This document shows positions 14,918-24,113 of a stretch of 64,000 nucleotides of DNA, one piece after another. Location: positions 62,001 to 126,000 of the forward strand of contig JAIBCL010000003.1 of the NCBI GenBank assembly GCA_019694165.1. The letters run 5' to 3'. Source of the stretch: Verrucomicrobiaceae bacterium (GTDB lineage: Bacteria; Verrucomicrobiota; Verrucomicrobiia; Verrucomicrobiales; Verrucomicrobiaceae). Position 1 is the stretch's first letter. Each line of letters begins with the position of its first letter. The notes under the pieces were generated by a model, which saw only the letters and a list, made by a program, of their open reading frames with translations, did not search any database and had not been told where the DNA came from. The position numbers and the translations under genes are program-made.

Positions 14918-17256
14918 GACAGTTGGGCGGCCGCCTTGCGCACGGCCGAGGCGATCGCGCGGGCGTTCTCCGGCCGCGCATTGTGGCTCCAGCCGATGAG
15001 CATCATGCGCCGGTTGAACTCGGTGAAGCCGGGGAAGTCCTCGATCTTCGGCGGCTCGTACGGAAACGCGGTGAACGGATAGCCGCTCGTCCCGTAGGTC
15101 CGCTGGTGCTTGATGACGTCGTACTCGAAGAGCGCCAGCGGCAGGTACTGCCGGGAGAGGGGGACTCCCTCGACGATCAGCGCGTCGAAGAAATCCTGGC
15201 TCGATGCGCCGAGCTTCGCCTCATCGACGGCGAACGCGTAGATCCACCATGAGGGCACCGTGCCGGCGGGATCGGGCGGCAGGACGATGGCCGGCATCTC
15301 CTTGAGCAGCCGCGTCAGCTCGTCCGCACTCTCGCGGCGCGCACGGATGAAGCCCGGCAGCCGCTTCGCCTGCGCGAGGGCGACGGCGCCCTGCAGCTCG
15401 GTCATGCGGTAGTTCATGCCGAGGAAGTAGTGATTGCGCCCGGCGCGGCCCGCCTTGCTGCGCAGCCAGCCCTTGTCGGAAAACAATGCCGCGCGCTCGG
15501 CCAGATCGTCACGGTTCGTCACGGTGATGCCGCCGTCGCCGCAGGTGATCTGCTTCGACTGCTGGAGGCTGAAGCAGCCGAGGTCGCCGATGGAGCCGAC
15601 CTTCCTTCCGTGGTAGTCGGCGTAGTGCGCCTGCGCGCAGTCTTCGATGATCTGGATGCCCTTCGGCCGCAGGAGCGCGACGACGGGGTCGAGATCCACC
15701 GGCCGGCCGAACAGATGCACGACGATGACGGCCTTCGTGCGCGCCGTGATCTTCTTCGCGATGGTTTCCGCCGTCAGGTTCCCGGTGAGCGGATCGACGT
15801 CCGCGAAGACGGGGATGCAATTGCACGCGAGGATGGGGATCACTGTGCCCATGTCGGAGAGCGGCGTGGTGATGACCTCGTCGCCTGGATTCAAGCCGAG
15901 CGCACCGACCGCCACATGGATCGCCGCCGTGCCGGAAGTGGATGCCACGGCGTGCTTCGCCCCGTAGAGCCGCGCGAATTCATCCTGGCACTCGGCCACC
16001 ACATGACCCTCGGTGCAGCTCAGCTTTCGGGAGAGCAGCACCTTGCCAAGGTTCACGGCCTCGGGCTTGCCGAACGTGGGCGAGCAGTCGAAGGCCGCGC
16101 CACGGCCCGCACGCTCGCCGCCATGCATGGCCAGGCGCTGGGCGGCGGGAGTCTGCTTCACGCGCGCGGATGGAGCGGCCTGCGCGGAGGCCGGCGGCGG
16201 AGCGGGCGCTTGCGCGCCGGGAAATGCGGTGCTGACGACATCGCCCTTGTTCCCGGGCGGCAGCTTCACGGTGGTTCCCGCGCGGACGGAGTCGTAGAGA
16301 GCGAGCATCATTTCCGCCGCAGCCGAGCCCTGCGCGCCGGTGGAGCCGTATTCCGGCAGCCGGCCCTTCACCCAGTCGATGAACTCGGCGAACTGGCGCA
16401 CCTGGAAGTCGCGCCGTCCCTCCACGCGCTCATGCTGAAGATCGCCGGTGCCTGTGAGCGATGTGGGCGTCAGCTCCACGCTGCCTTTGCTTCCTTCCAG
16501 CGTGATGCCGAAGAAGGCGGGCGCTTTTTCACCGGTGACAAAGGCGAACCGCTGTCCGCCATCAAAGACGATCTCCCCCTCGGCGCTTTCTTCCGCCGGC
16601 ATGCCCTGCCTGAAGCCGCCCTGCTCGCGCGCGCACCGGCACGATGCCTCGACGGCGCGTGGGTCGCCGAGGATGAACCGCACGGCATCGAACAGGTGGG
16701 GACCATTGTCGGCCATGACGCCGCGTATGTGGCCGCGCACGCCGCGCAGCTCGCCGAGCGCGCCGGCCGCCACCAGTTCACGCGCACGTATGTACCACGG
16801 GCACCAGCGGTACTGATGGCCGATCGCCAGCTTCACGTTCTTCGCCGCGCACAGCGACACCATTTCCTCCAGTTCGCCCAGCTGCAGCGCCATCGGCTTC
16901 TCGCAGAGGATGCCTTTCACTCCGGCGGCCACCGCATCGCGGGTGATCTGCGCATGGGACTGCGGCCAGGTGCAGATGCTGACCACGTCCGGCTTCACTT
17001 CCTCGATCATGTGCCGGTAGTCCCGATACCCGCGCAAATACGGACGCCGCCGCAATGCAGCCGCCAGCGCGCCAGGGCTCAGATCGCTCACCGCCACGAG
17101 CTGCGCCGTGCCGGTCTGCTCGTAAAAGTCCATGTGGTCCGGCCCGATGCCGCCGTAGCCGATGATGGCCACCCGCAGGGGCGAGCGCAGGGGGGTGGTC
17201 TTCCGCAGAATGATTCGGCGGGCTTTGTTCAAGGCACGCTGGGCAAGTGATGGCAT
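14911..17256 (-). CDS. Gfo/Idh/MocA oxidoreductase fused to DegT/DnrJ/EryC1 aminotransferase
   Basis: The 781-residue bifunctional protein has residues about 25-335 as a Gfo/Idh/MocA dehydrogenase, with Rossmann motif GYGGIG (33-38) and catalytic K120 in CEKPMAL. A Pro/Ala-rich linker spans about 346-395. Residues about 400-781 form a DegT-type PLP aminotransferase with STSGTAAIH near 440 and the Schiff-base lysine K568 in SLQQSKQITCGDGG. Such pairs oxidise a sugar and then transaminate the keto group to give an amino sugar, usually nucleotide-linked. It is the first gene of a coupled run with the AAC(3)-like enzyme and the flippase, consistent with making and acylating a rare amino sugar for export. 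Confidence 0.88.
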   Translation of the reverse strand: MPSLAQRALNKARRIILRKTTPLRSPLRVAIIGYGGIGPDHMDFYEQTGTAQLVAVSDLSPGALAAALRRRPYLRGYRDYRHMIEEVKPDVVSICTWPQSHAQITRDAVAAGVKGILCEKPMALQLGELEEMVSLCAAKNVKLAIGHQYRWCPWYIRARELVAAGALGELRGVRGHIRGVMADNGPHLFDAVRFILGDPRAVEASCRCAREQGGFRQGMPAEESAEGEIVFDGGQRFAFVTGEKAPAFFGITLEGSKGSVELTPTSLTGTGDLQHERVEGRRDFQVRQFAEFIDWVKGRLPEYGSTGAQGSAAAEMMLALYDSVRAGTTVKLPPGNKGDVVSTAFPGAQAPAPPPASAQAAPSARVKQTPAAQRLAMHGGERAGRGAAFDCSPTFGKPEAVNLGKVLLSRKLSCTEGHVVAECQDEFARLYGAKHAVASTSGTAAIHVAVGALGLNPGDEVITTPLSDMGTVIPILACNCIPVFADVDPLTGNLTAETIAKKITARTKAVIVVHLFGRPVDLDPVVALLRPKGIQIIEDCAQAHYADYHGRKVGSIGDLGCFSLQQSKQITCGDGGITVTNRDDLAERAALFSDKGWLRSKAGRAGRNHYFLGMNYRMTELQGAVALAQAKRLPGFIRARRESADELTRLLKEMPAIVLPPDPAGTVPSWWIYAFAVDEAKLGASSQDFFDALIVEGVPLSRQYLPLALFEYDVIKHQRTYGTSGYPFTAFPYEPPKIEDFPGFTEFNRRMMLIGWSHNARPENARAIASAVRKAAAQLSC

Positions 17257-17492
17257 CGGGGAAATCGTGGGGATTTGACCGCCGCTGCGGACGCGGGCGG
17301 CCTTCTCCTTTGCCTTCGAGTCGCAGGGCTTTCAAGCGCCCTTGTTTATTTTTCCGAAGCCGATGCGGCAGGGGTCTCGCCCCGGTCGCAACGCCGTGAT
17401 CGACGGAGGGTGCACCACACTTCCACCAGGGCTGAAAGGCCGCCCCGCACTCGGGCTTATGTACACGACCTTATTTCAAACCCCGCACTGGC

Positions 17493-19712
17493 ATGACTAC
17501 CTACCGCCCCTTCCTCCGATCAGTGACCGCCGCAGCCGCGACGCTCGCCAGCATCGGTGCTTTGGCCTCCGAATCGCCGCGACCGCTGAACTTTGCGAAC
17601 GACATCGTGCCCATCCTCACGAAAGCCTCGTGCAACTCGGGAGGCTGCCACGGCAAGGCGAGCGGACAAAACGGCTTCAAGCTGTCGCTGCTCGGCTTCG
17701 AGCCGGGCGAAGATTACGAGCACATCGTGAAGGAGGCGCGGGGTCGTCGTGTGTTCCCGGCGGCACCGGAGCAAAGCCTCCTTTTGCTGAAGGCGATCAA
17801 TCAACTCCCGCACGGCGGCGGCAAGAAAATGGATCCGAACTCGGACGAGTACAAGCTGCTCACCGAGTGGATCAGCAAGGGCATGCCGATGGGCAAAGAC
17901 ACGGATCCGAAGATTGTGTCGATCGAAGTCCAGCCGAAGCAGAACACGATGAAGCTCAAAGGCGAACAGCAACTCAAGGTGCTCGCGCATTACTCCGACG
18001 GCTACGTGAAGGACGTGACGCGCAGCGCGCTCTATGAAGCGAATGACAAGAGCATGGCCGAGACGACGGAAGCCGGCCTCGTGAAGCTCTTCGACATTCC
18101 CGGCGATGTGGCTGTGATGGTGCGTTATCAGGGCAAAGTGACCGTTTATCGCGCGACCGTGCCGCTCGGTGCTCCGGTCGAGAATTTGCCCGCTGCGCGC
18201 AATTTCATCGACGAACTCGTCTTCGCGAAATTGAAACAGATCGGCATGCCGCCTTCGCCGATTTGCGATGACTCCACCTTCCTGCGCCGCGTCACGCTCG
18301 ACCTCGCAGGGCGTCTGCCGACTATTGAAGAAACCAAAGCCTTCGCCGCTAGCAAAGACCCGAAGAAGCGCGATGGCGTGATCGACACGTTGCTCGCCAG
18401 CGCCGACTACGCCGACTACTTCGCCAATAAATGGGCCGCGCTGCTGCGCAACAAGCGCGAAGACAAGCGCGACATCACCGCGAACTTCGCCTTCTACTCG
18501 TGGGTGCGCGACGGCTTGCTCGAAAACAAACCGTACGACCAGATGGCCCGCGAGCTTCTCGCTGCGACCGGCGACGTGCTCGAGAATCCGCCAGTTGCTT
18601 GGTATAAGCGCGTGAAGGAGCCGCAGCAGCAGCTCGAAGATGTCGCGCAGCTTTTCCTCGGCACGCGCATGCAGTGCGCACAGTGCCATCATCATCCGTT
18701 CGAGAAATGGAGCCAGCAGGACTACTACGGCCTCGCCGCCTTCTTCAGCCAGGTGGGCCGGAAGCCGACCGCCATCAAGGGCGAGGAGATCATTTATCAC
18801 AAGCGCGGCGTCGCCACCTCGACGAACAAGCGCACGAAGCTGCCTGTGAAACCCACCAGCCTCGGCGAGCCACCGCTCGACATCCCGGCCGATGAAGATC
18901 CGCGTCTGCGCCTCGCCGACTGGATGAGCAGCAAGACGAATCCGTTCTTCGCGAAGTCGCTCGTGAACCGCTACTGGAAGCACTTCTTCAATCGCGGTCT
19001 CATCGAGCCCGAGGACGACATGCGCGAGACGAATCCGCCGTCGAATCCCGAGTTGCTCGACGCGATGTCCAAGTTCTTCGTCGATAGCGGCTTCGATCTC
19101 AAAGCCGTCATCCGCGCCATCGCGCAATCGCACACCTACCAGCTCAGCGCGATTCCGAACGAGCATAATGCAGTCGATCGCCAGAACTTCTCGCGCTACT
19201 ACCCGAAGCGTCTGCCCGCCGAGTCGCTCTTCGATGCCGTGAATCAAATCACCGGCACGCGCAGCAGCTTCAGCGGCTTGCCAGCCGGCACACGCGCTGT
19301 CGCACTGCCTGACAACAGCTACAACGCCTCTTCCTACTTCCTCACCGTCTTCGGTCGTCCCGAAGGCTCCAGCGCCTGCGAATGCGAGCGCACGCAGGAA
19401 GCCAGCCTCGCGCAGAGCCTCCACTTGCTGAATGCGCAGGACATCCAGGCGAAGCTCACCGCCAACGACGGTCGCGCCGCCACGCTCGTGAAGGAAGAGA
19501 AGCCCGAGCCCGAGAAGCTGCGCGACCTCTACGTCGCCGCCTTCTCACGCGAACCTCGCGCCGACGAAGTGCAGCTCGCCGAGAAACACCTCGCCAAACC
19601 CCGCGTCGATCCCGAAGGCAAGCCCCTCGATTCCGTGGCCGCGAAACGCCAGGGCTACGAGGACATCCTTTGGGCGATCATCAACACGAAGGAGTTTCTC
19701 TTCAATCATTGA
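17493..19712 (+). CDS. DUF1549/DUF1553 (PVC cytochrome-type) secreted protein
   Basis: The 739-residue protein has a signal peptide (cleavage near LASES). Residues about 30-130 form a haem-domain-like segment with an unusual C47-x4-C52-H53. A BIG2-like beta domain at about 145-225 (KQNTMKLKGEQQLKVLA) is followed by DUF1549 at about 235-440, containing a canonical C395-x2-C398-H399, and then DUF1553 to the C-terminus (NPFFAKSLVNRYWKHFFNRG). These proteins are abundant in Planctomycetes and Verrucomicrobia and of unknown biochemical role. The usual DUF1501 neighbour is absent; a mazEF pair follows 37 nt later. The 236-nt region upstream is shared with the divergent Gfo/Idh-DegT operon. Confidence 0.87.
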   Translation: MTTYRPFLRSVTAAAATLASIGALASESPRPLNFANDIVPILTKASCNSGGCHGKASGQNGFKLSLLGFEPGEDYEHIVKEARGRRVFPAAPEQSLLLLKAINQLPHGGGKKMDPNSDEYKLLTEWISKGMPMGKDTDPKIVSIEVQPKQNTMKLKGEQQLKVLAHYSDGYVKDVTRSALYEANDKSMAETTEAGLVKLFDIPGDVAVMVRYQGKVTVYRATVPLGAPVENLPAARNFIDELVFAKLKQIGMPPSPICDDSTFLRRVTLDLAGRLPTIEETKAFAASKDPKKRDGVIDTLLASADYADYFANKWAALLRNKREDKRDITANFAFYSWVRDGLLENKPYDQMARELLAATGDVLENPPVAWYKRVKEPQQQLEDVAQLFLGTRMQCAQCHHHPFEKWSQQDYYGLAAFFSQVGRKPTAIKGEEIIYHKRGVATSTNKRTKLPVKPTSLGEPPLDIPADEDPRLRLADWMSSKTNPFFAKSLVNRYWKHFFNRGLIEPEDDMRETNPPSNPELLDAMSKFFVDSGFDLKAVIRAIAQSHTYQLSAIPNEHNAVDRQNFSRYYPKRLPAESLFDAVNQITGTRSSFSGLPAGTRAVALPDNSYNASSYFLTVFGRPEGSSACECERTQEASLAQSLHLLNAQDIQAKLTANDGRAATLVKEEKPEPEKLRDLYVAAFSREPRADEVQLAEKHLAKPRVDPEGKPLDSVAAKRQGYEDILWAIINTKEFLFNH

Positions 19713-19713
19713 C

Positions 19714-19748
19714 TTGTCGTGTTTAGCCGCCGGCTATACACTAGCGGC
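19714..19748 (+). promoter_or_regulatory. Candidate mazEF promoter with inverted repeat
   Basis: TTGTCG (19714-19719) and TACACT (19737-19742) are 17 nt apart, a fair sigma-70-like pair 8 nt before the mazE ATG. GCCGC (19726-19730) and GCGGC (19744-19748) flank the -10, a layout suited to autoregulation by MazE binding. It is predicted from sequence only. Confidence 0.4.
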
Positions 19749-19749
19749 C

Positions 19750-20010
19750 ATGACGACCACTCTTCAATCATGGGGCAATAGCCAGGGCATCCGGCTTCCC
19801 AAGGCGCTGCTCAAAGCCTTGGAACTTGAGACGGGATCGAATCTCGAACTGGCCTTGTCGCCGAAAAAGGATGCCATCGTGGTTCGCCCCGTCAAAAAGC
19901 GTGCACCGGTGCGTGGCAGACATCGCATCGAGGATCTGGCGGCCGCGATGCCGAAGAACTACAAAGCCACTGAGTTTTCCTGGGACGCGGCAGGCAGGGA
20001 GGTGTGGTGA
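19750..20010 (+). CDS. mazE: MazE-type antitoxin (AbrB/SpoVT fold)
   Basis: The 86-residue protein starts with the swapped-hairpin DNA-binding signature of MazE: a LQSWGNSQGIRLPKALL segment in residues 4-20. The C-terminal half (about 48-86) is polar and likely becomes ordered only when bound to the toxin. The ATG at 19750 fits the family N-terminus; an in-frame start at 19714 would overlap the promoter. The stop codon shares one base with the mazF ATG (TGATG), so translation is coupled. It should neutralise the toxin and repress the operon. Confidence 0.92.
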   Translation: MTTTLQSWGNSQGIRLPKALLKALELETGSNLELALSPKKDAIVVRPVKKRAPVRGRHRIEDLAAAMPKNYKATEFSWDAAGREVW

Positions 20011-20345
20011 TGGCAGCTTATGTGCCGCGTCAGGGCGACCTCATCGCGCTCGATTTTGATCCGCAGTCAGGCCACGAGCAAAAGGGCCGCCGACCCGCCA
20101 TCGTGATCAGCAAGGATGCTTTCAACAAGGCCACAGGCATGGCCATGTGCTGTCCGATCACAAACACAGACCGCCGGGTGCCCTTCCATGTGCCCGTGGC
20201 TGGGCGAACATCGCTGACAGGCTTTGTCATGTGCGAGCAGGTGAAATCGCTCGACTTCCGCGCCCGTGGCCTGCGCTTGATCGAACGAGCGCCTCAAGAC
20301 CTTTTGGAAGATGTGCTCGCTATCATCGACGCCTCTATTTTTTGA
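20010..20345 (+). CDS. mazF: MazF-type mRNA interferase toxin
   Basis: The 111-residue protein carries the MazF signature near the N-terminus: YVPRQGDLIALDFDP, then GHEQKGRRPAIVIS with the conserved Arg of the active site, followed by CCPITNT and MCEQVKSLDFRARG. It aligns over the whole length with E. coli MazF/ChpB as I recall it. MazF toxins cleave RNA at short specific sequences; the recognition sequence cannot be predicted here. The ATG at 20010 was preferred over two adjacent GTG codons. The length is complete, so the toxin looks intact. Confidence 0.92.
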   Translation: MAAYVPRQGDLIALDFDPQSGHEQKGRRPAIVISKDAFNKATGMAMCCPITNTDRRVPFHVPVAGRTSLTGFVMCEQVKSLDFRARGLRLIERAPQDLLEDVLAIIDASIF

Positions 20346-20444
20346 TGGGAAGCTCGCTGGCTAGCGGCTGTCTGCGTGCCCGGCCGAAATGGCGCATGGA
20401 CGCATGCAAAGCCATACGAAGATGGGCGCTTTTGACAGAACAGA

Positions 20445-22688
20445 ATGCTCCGTTTGTGGCGTTGGTTTGCGGTCATGTTTCTGCGAATTCCTTGTGTTCT
20501 ATCCCTGCTCTCCGCAGCCGCCTCCGCCCAGCTCGCCGGTCTTCCGACGCCGCGGCTGCTCACGATCATGCCGATGGGCGGGCAGACGGGAGGGACATTC
20601 GAGGTGACCATTGGCGGCACTGACATCGAGGATGCGGATGCACTTCGTTTTTCGGATCCGAAGATCACGGCGAAGCCGAAGACTGGAGCCGATGGTAAGG
20701 TGGAGCCGGGCAAGTTTCTTGTGAGCATCGCGAGTGGCACCGCGAATGGCATCTACGATGTCCGCGCCGTCACGCACATCGGCGTTTCGTCGGCGCGCGC
20801 GTTTGCCGTCGGCACATTTCCCGAAGTGACGCGAGCAAAGGCGAACACCTCGCTTGAGACGGCGCTGGAGTTGAAACCGAACACGGTCGTCAACGCCGCC
20901 GTCACAGCTGCGACGGCGGATTTCTATTCGTTCCAGGCGACGAAGGGCAAACGCATGGTCGTCGAATGCGCGACGAGCGAGATCGACTCACGATTGATTC
21001 GGGTCCTGATCATCACCGATGCGCAGGGTCGCGATCTCGTCGTGAATCGTCGCGGCGGTCCTCTCGAGTTCACACCGCCGGCCGACGGGAAGTACTTCAT
21101 CAAAGTCCACAGCCTCACGTATGAAGGCGGTCCCGAGCACTTCTACCGTCTCACTTTGCTCGATGGCACGATGACCGAACGCACTCCGGAAAAAACGAGG
21201 GCCACGGTCGTCAGCGCCTTCTCATGGATGCCCGACAGCCCGCTCGCAAAACAAAAGCCCACGAGCGCGGAGAAAGAACCGAACAATCAGCAGAGCCAGG
21301 CGCAGAAGATCACGCTGCCGTGCGACATTTCGGGCTCGTTTTATCCGGCGGCAGATGTGGACACCTTCGAGTTCGCCGGCAAAAAAGGCGACGAATGGTG
21401 GATCGAAGTCGCCTCGCAGCGGCTCGGACTCCGCACAGATCCGTTTGTCGTCGTGCAGCGCGTCACGAAGGACGGAGCGACCGAGAAGCTGAGCGATGTC
21501 GCCGAATTCAACGACATCCCGAATCCCATCGACAAAGCGGCCTACGAAGCCGGTTCCGCCGACGTGCTCGGCAAACTCGCCATCAAAGACGATGGCGTGT
21601 ATCGCCTCCAGGTTCGTGATCTCTTCGGCGGCACGCGTAGCAACCCGAAGAACATCTACCGCCTCATCATTCGCAAAGCCGCACCCGACTTTGCGCTCGT
21701 CTCCTGGGCCTTCGATGCGCCGAACGGTCCGAACTACGCGCAAGTTCCCGCGCGACCGCTCGCGCTTCGCGGCGGCGGCACGATGGCGCTGCAAGTGGCA
21801 GCGCTGCGTCGCGATGGATTCGATGGCGACATCGAACTCACCGCCGAAGGCCTGCCCGCCGGCATGATGGCGACCGGCTTGAAGATTCCCGCTGGCAAAA
21901 CGCAGGGCATGATCCTGTTCACCGCCGGAGAGAAAGCCGCGCGCGCGATCTCGAACGTGAAGCTGACCGGCCGCGCGCAGATCAATGGCGCGAGCGTCTC
22001 GCGTCCGTGCGTCGTCGCCTCCGTCGTGTGGCCCGTGCCGAACACCGCGCAGGAAATTCCGGTCGGTCGTCTGCAAGATGACGTGCCCGTTTCCATCAGC
22101 GGCTTTGAGCTTTCGCCTCTCACCATCGTGTCGAAGGAAAACAAAGTCATCGAAGGCAAGGCCGGCACCGCGCTGAAGATCCCGCTCGCACTCACCTGGC
22201 GCGGCGAACACACCACCGCTCTCAAGCTCAAAGCTCTCACGCCCGGCTTTGAAGCGATGAAAGAAACCGACATCGCCGTCAAAGCCGCCAGCGCCGAAGC
22301 TGTCCTTGATCTCGCTGCGCTCAAGACCGCACCGGGCGACTACACGCTCGCCTTCCACGTCGTCGCGAAAGGCAAACACGCCCGCGAAGCTGAAGCCGCG
22401 AAAGCAGCCACCGAAGCGCAGAAGAAAGCCGATCGAGAAGCCACCGCTGCTGCAGCCGAAGCCAAGAAACTCGCCGCCGCCGCGAAGTCCGCACCCGCTG
22501 ACAAGAAAGCCGAAGCCGAAGCAGCCGCAAAAGCTGCCGCCGACAAACAAAAGGCCGCCGATGCTGCGAAAGCTGCCGCAGCAGCCGTCGCCAAAACCGC
22601 CGAAGCAAAAGCCAAGCCCAAAGACTTCGCCGACATCGTGGTGTCAGAACCGGTGCGCATCCGGGTAGTGGACGCCGCGAAGAAGTAA
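20445..22688 (+). CDS. Secreted prepeptidase C-terminal (PPC) domain protein with Ala/Lys-rich coil
   Basis: The 747-residue protein has a signal peptide ending about AASAQ; an alternative start at 20475 shortens it slightly. A TIG/IPT-like beta domain (MPMGGQTGGTFEVTIGGTD) is followed by two PPC-like beta-sandwich domains: one around residues 145-245 (ADFYSFQATKGKRMVVE) and one around 285-420 (DVDTFEFAGKKGDEWWIEV). More beta domains precede a highly charged Ala/Lys/Glu stretch at about 640-725 that should form a helix or coiled coil. In PVC genomes such genes typically follow DUF1549 and DUF1501 genes, so it probably belongs with the protein at 17493 despite the mazEF pair between. No catalytic motif is seen. 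Confidence 0.8.
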   Translation: MLRLWRWFAVMFLRIPCVLSLLSAAASAQLAGLPTPRLLTIMPMGGQTGGTFEVTIGGTDIEDADALRFSDPKITAKPKTGADGKVEPGKFLVSIASGTANGIYDVRAVTHIGVSSARAFAVGTFPEVTRAKANTSLETALELKPNTVVNAAVTAATADFYSFQATKGKRMVVECATSEIDSRLIRVLIITDAQGRDLVVNRRGGPLEFTPPADGKYFIKVHSLTYEGGPEHFYRLTLLDGTMTERTPEKTRATVVSAFSWMPDSPLAKQKPTSAEKEPNNQQSQAQKITLPCDISGSFYPAADVDTFEFAGKKGDEWWIEVASQRLGLRTDPFVVVQRVTKDGATEKLSDVAEFNDIPNPIDKAAYEAGSADVLGKLAIKDDGVYRLQVRDLFGGTRSNPKNIYRLIIRKAAPDFALVSWAFDAPNGPNYAQVPARPLALRGGGTMALQVAALRRDGFDGDIELTAEGLPAGMMATGLKIPAGKTQGMILFTAGEKAARAISNVKLTGRAQINGASVSRPCVVASVVWPVPNTAQEIPVGRLQDDVPVSISGFELSPLTIVSKENKVIEGKAGTALKIPLALTWRGEHTTALKLKALTPGFEAMKETDIAVKAASAEAVLDLAALKTAPGDYTLAFHVVAKGKHAREAEAAKAATEAQKKADREATAAAAEAKKLAAAAKSAPADKKAEAEAAAKAAADKQKAADAAKAAAAAVAKTAEAKAKPKDFADIVVSEPVRIRVVDAAKK

Positions 22689-22704
22689 AGCAACCACCTG
22701 CTGA

Positions 22705-22719
22705 GGGCGAGCCGCGCCC
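22705..22719. terminator. Weak hairpin between convergent genes
   Basis: GGGCG (22705-22709) pairs with CGCCC (22715-22719) around a 5-nt loop in the 39-nt space between two convergent genes. There is no T-run, so termination is only suggested by position. Confidence 0.25.
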
Positions 22720-22727
22720 GATACGGA

Positions 22728-24113
22728 TCATGCATTGAGCAGGGCCGAAACACCCTCTTTCGCGGCTGCGATCACGCGCTCCAGACTGCCGCGCGCAAAC
22801 GGTGTCTGCCAGACTGTGTAGATGTCATGCTCGTAGAGCGGCACGGGCGGCAAATAGCCGAGGATGCCGTTGGCGATGTTCATCACAATGATCGTCCTGG
22901 CCGGAAATGCGGCACGCAGTTCCTGTTGCAGCGCGGCATAGCCCTCGAATGGGACGCCACAGAGCACGGCGTCGCCGATCTGCCATGTCCATATCCTCTC
23001 CACCGATGTCGATGCCTCGCTGAAAGACATGCGCACGCGGCGCTTCCGCAGCAAGCGCTCGTAGGCGAAGCCCTCGGGCTTCTCCGCGAGCATCGACTCG
23101 ATCTCGGCGAGCGTCGGGAGATCGGGCTTTAACTCGAGATCGACGGCGCGCATCGCGGCGCGGACGGACTCGTTCGCGGGCTGAGAAACCGCCGACCATG
23201 TGGCAAGCGGCGCGCCGGATTCAACGGCTCCGTCGTAGCGCAAATGCGAGCAGCCGCTGCGCATCGGTTGCAGCGTCGCGAGCACGGCATGAGCGAGTTC
23301 ACGACCATGCTGTTCGGCGACCAAAACTTCGCCGGTGTATTGCTCCGCCGGTGCATACTCGCCGCACGCGCCGAGCAGAAAGAGGCACGGTGCGGCGGTT
23401 TCCGACTCGACGAATTCCCGCATCACGCCGGGATAGTCCGGGGAGATCAGCCGGTTGTCCCACGCGAGCGTCGTCGGATGGCAGGCGTAGTTCACCAGAG
23501 TGGCGAGCGTGCGCCCTTCATCATCGAATGCACGGGCGACGAGCAGGGCATCGTCCGCCGGCGCTCCCGGATGAAAACCGGTGAGGAAGCGCTTCGAATC
23601 TGCCGGATCGACGAAGTCGCGCTCGGAGGCCAGAGAGCAGCGCCCGTTTCGGAAGATCATCGTCGCCGGCTGCATCGCACCCACCGCCTCGCGCGCCGCG
23701 GCGACGCAGTGGTCCGCCAGCGCGGCGAGATAGGCACGGGCGGTGTCTGGATTCGCCTCGGCGGGGGCATCAGAATCGAGCACCGGCCCGGCGTGGGTAT
23801 GCGTGAGGTGGATGATTACATTCGCTTCAGGCAGACCTGTGGCGTCGAGCACCGCCTTGCGCAGCGCATCGGCGTCACGACGGGTGCGCCACCAGCCGAG
23901 TTCGAGGCTGATGAGAAGCAGCGGCGGTCCACCAGACATCGGGCCGACGGCCATCGCAGTGCCGGCGAGACGGCGATGCACGCCCGTGGCAAACCAGTGC
24001 CTCGCCGCGCCCCAGTTCTTCGCGCACACATCCAGGTCCGGAGTGATGTCCCGGCGGCTCACGCCGATGCGGGCACGGAGGGAGGCAAAGCGCTGATGAA
24101 TGAGCTGAGGCAT
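22728..24113 (-). CDS. Neutral/alkaline ceramidase-like N-terminal domain protein
   Basis: The 461-residue product starts at the ATG at 24113. It has the features of the neutral/alkaline non-lysosomal ceramidase N-terminal domain: IGVSRRDITPD at the start, the HLTHTHAGPV zinc-ligand motif, VNYACHPTTL and ISPDYPGVMREFVE, then FLLGACGEYAP. It lacks the extra C-terminal immunoglobulin-like domain of true ceramidases, as do many PVC homologues, which are often secreted amidohydrolases of unknown substrate. No clear signal peptide is seen, so the enzyme may be cytoplasmic. An in-frame start at 24212 would add a low-quality extension. Confidence 0.75.
   Translation of the reverse strand: MPQLIHQRFASLRARIGVSRRDITPDLDVCAKNWGAARHWFATGVHRRLAGTAMAVGPMSGGPPLLLISLELGWWRTRRDADALRKAVLDATGLPEANVIIHLTHTHAGPVLDSDAPAEANPDTARAYLAALADHCVAAAREAVGAMQPATMIFRNGRCSLASERDFVDPADSKRFLTGFHPGAPADDALLVARAFDDEGRTLATLVNYACHPTTLAWDNRLISPDYPGVMREFVESETAAPCLFLLGACGEYAPAEQYTGEVLVAEQHGRELAHAVLATLQPMRSGCSHLRYDGAVESGAPLATWSAVSQPANESVRAAMRAVDLELKPDLPTLAEIESMLAEKPEGFAYERLLRKRRVRMSFSEASTSVERIWTWQIGDAVLCGVPFEGYAALQQELRAAFPARTIIVMNIANGILGYLPPVPLYEHDIYTVWQTPFARGSLERVIAAAKEGVSALLNA

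Noticed and set aside
15430..17250. 606-codon open frame on the plus strand
   Set aside because: It is antisense to the Gfo/Idh-DegT fusion, whose motifs and codon use are clear; the plus-strand product is His/Arg/Gly-rich with no recognisable domain.
17520..19424. 634-codon open frame on the minus strand
   Set aside because: Antisense to the DUF1549/DUF1553 gene; no domain features.
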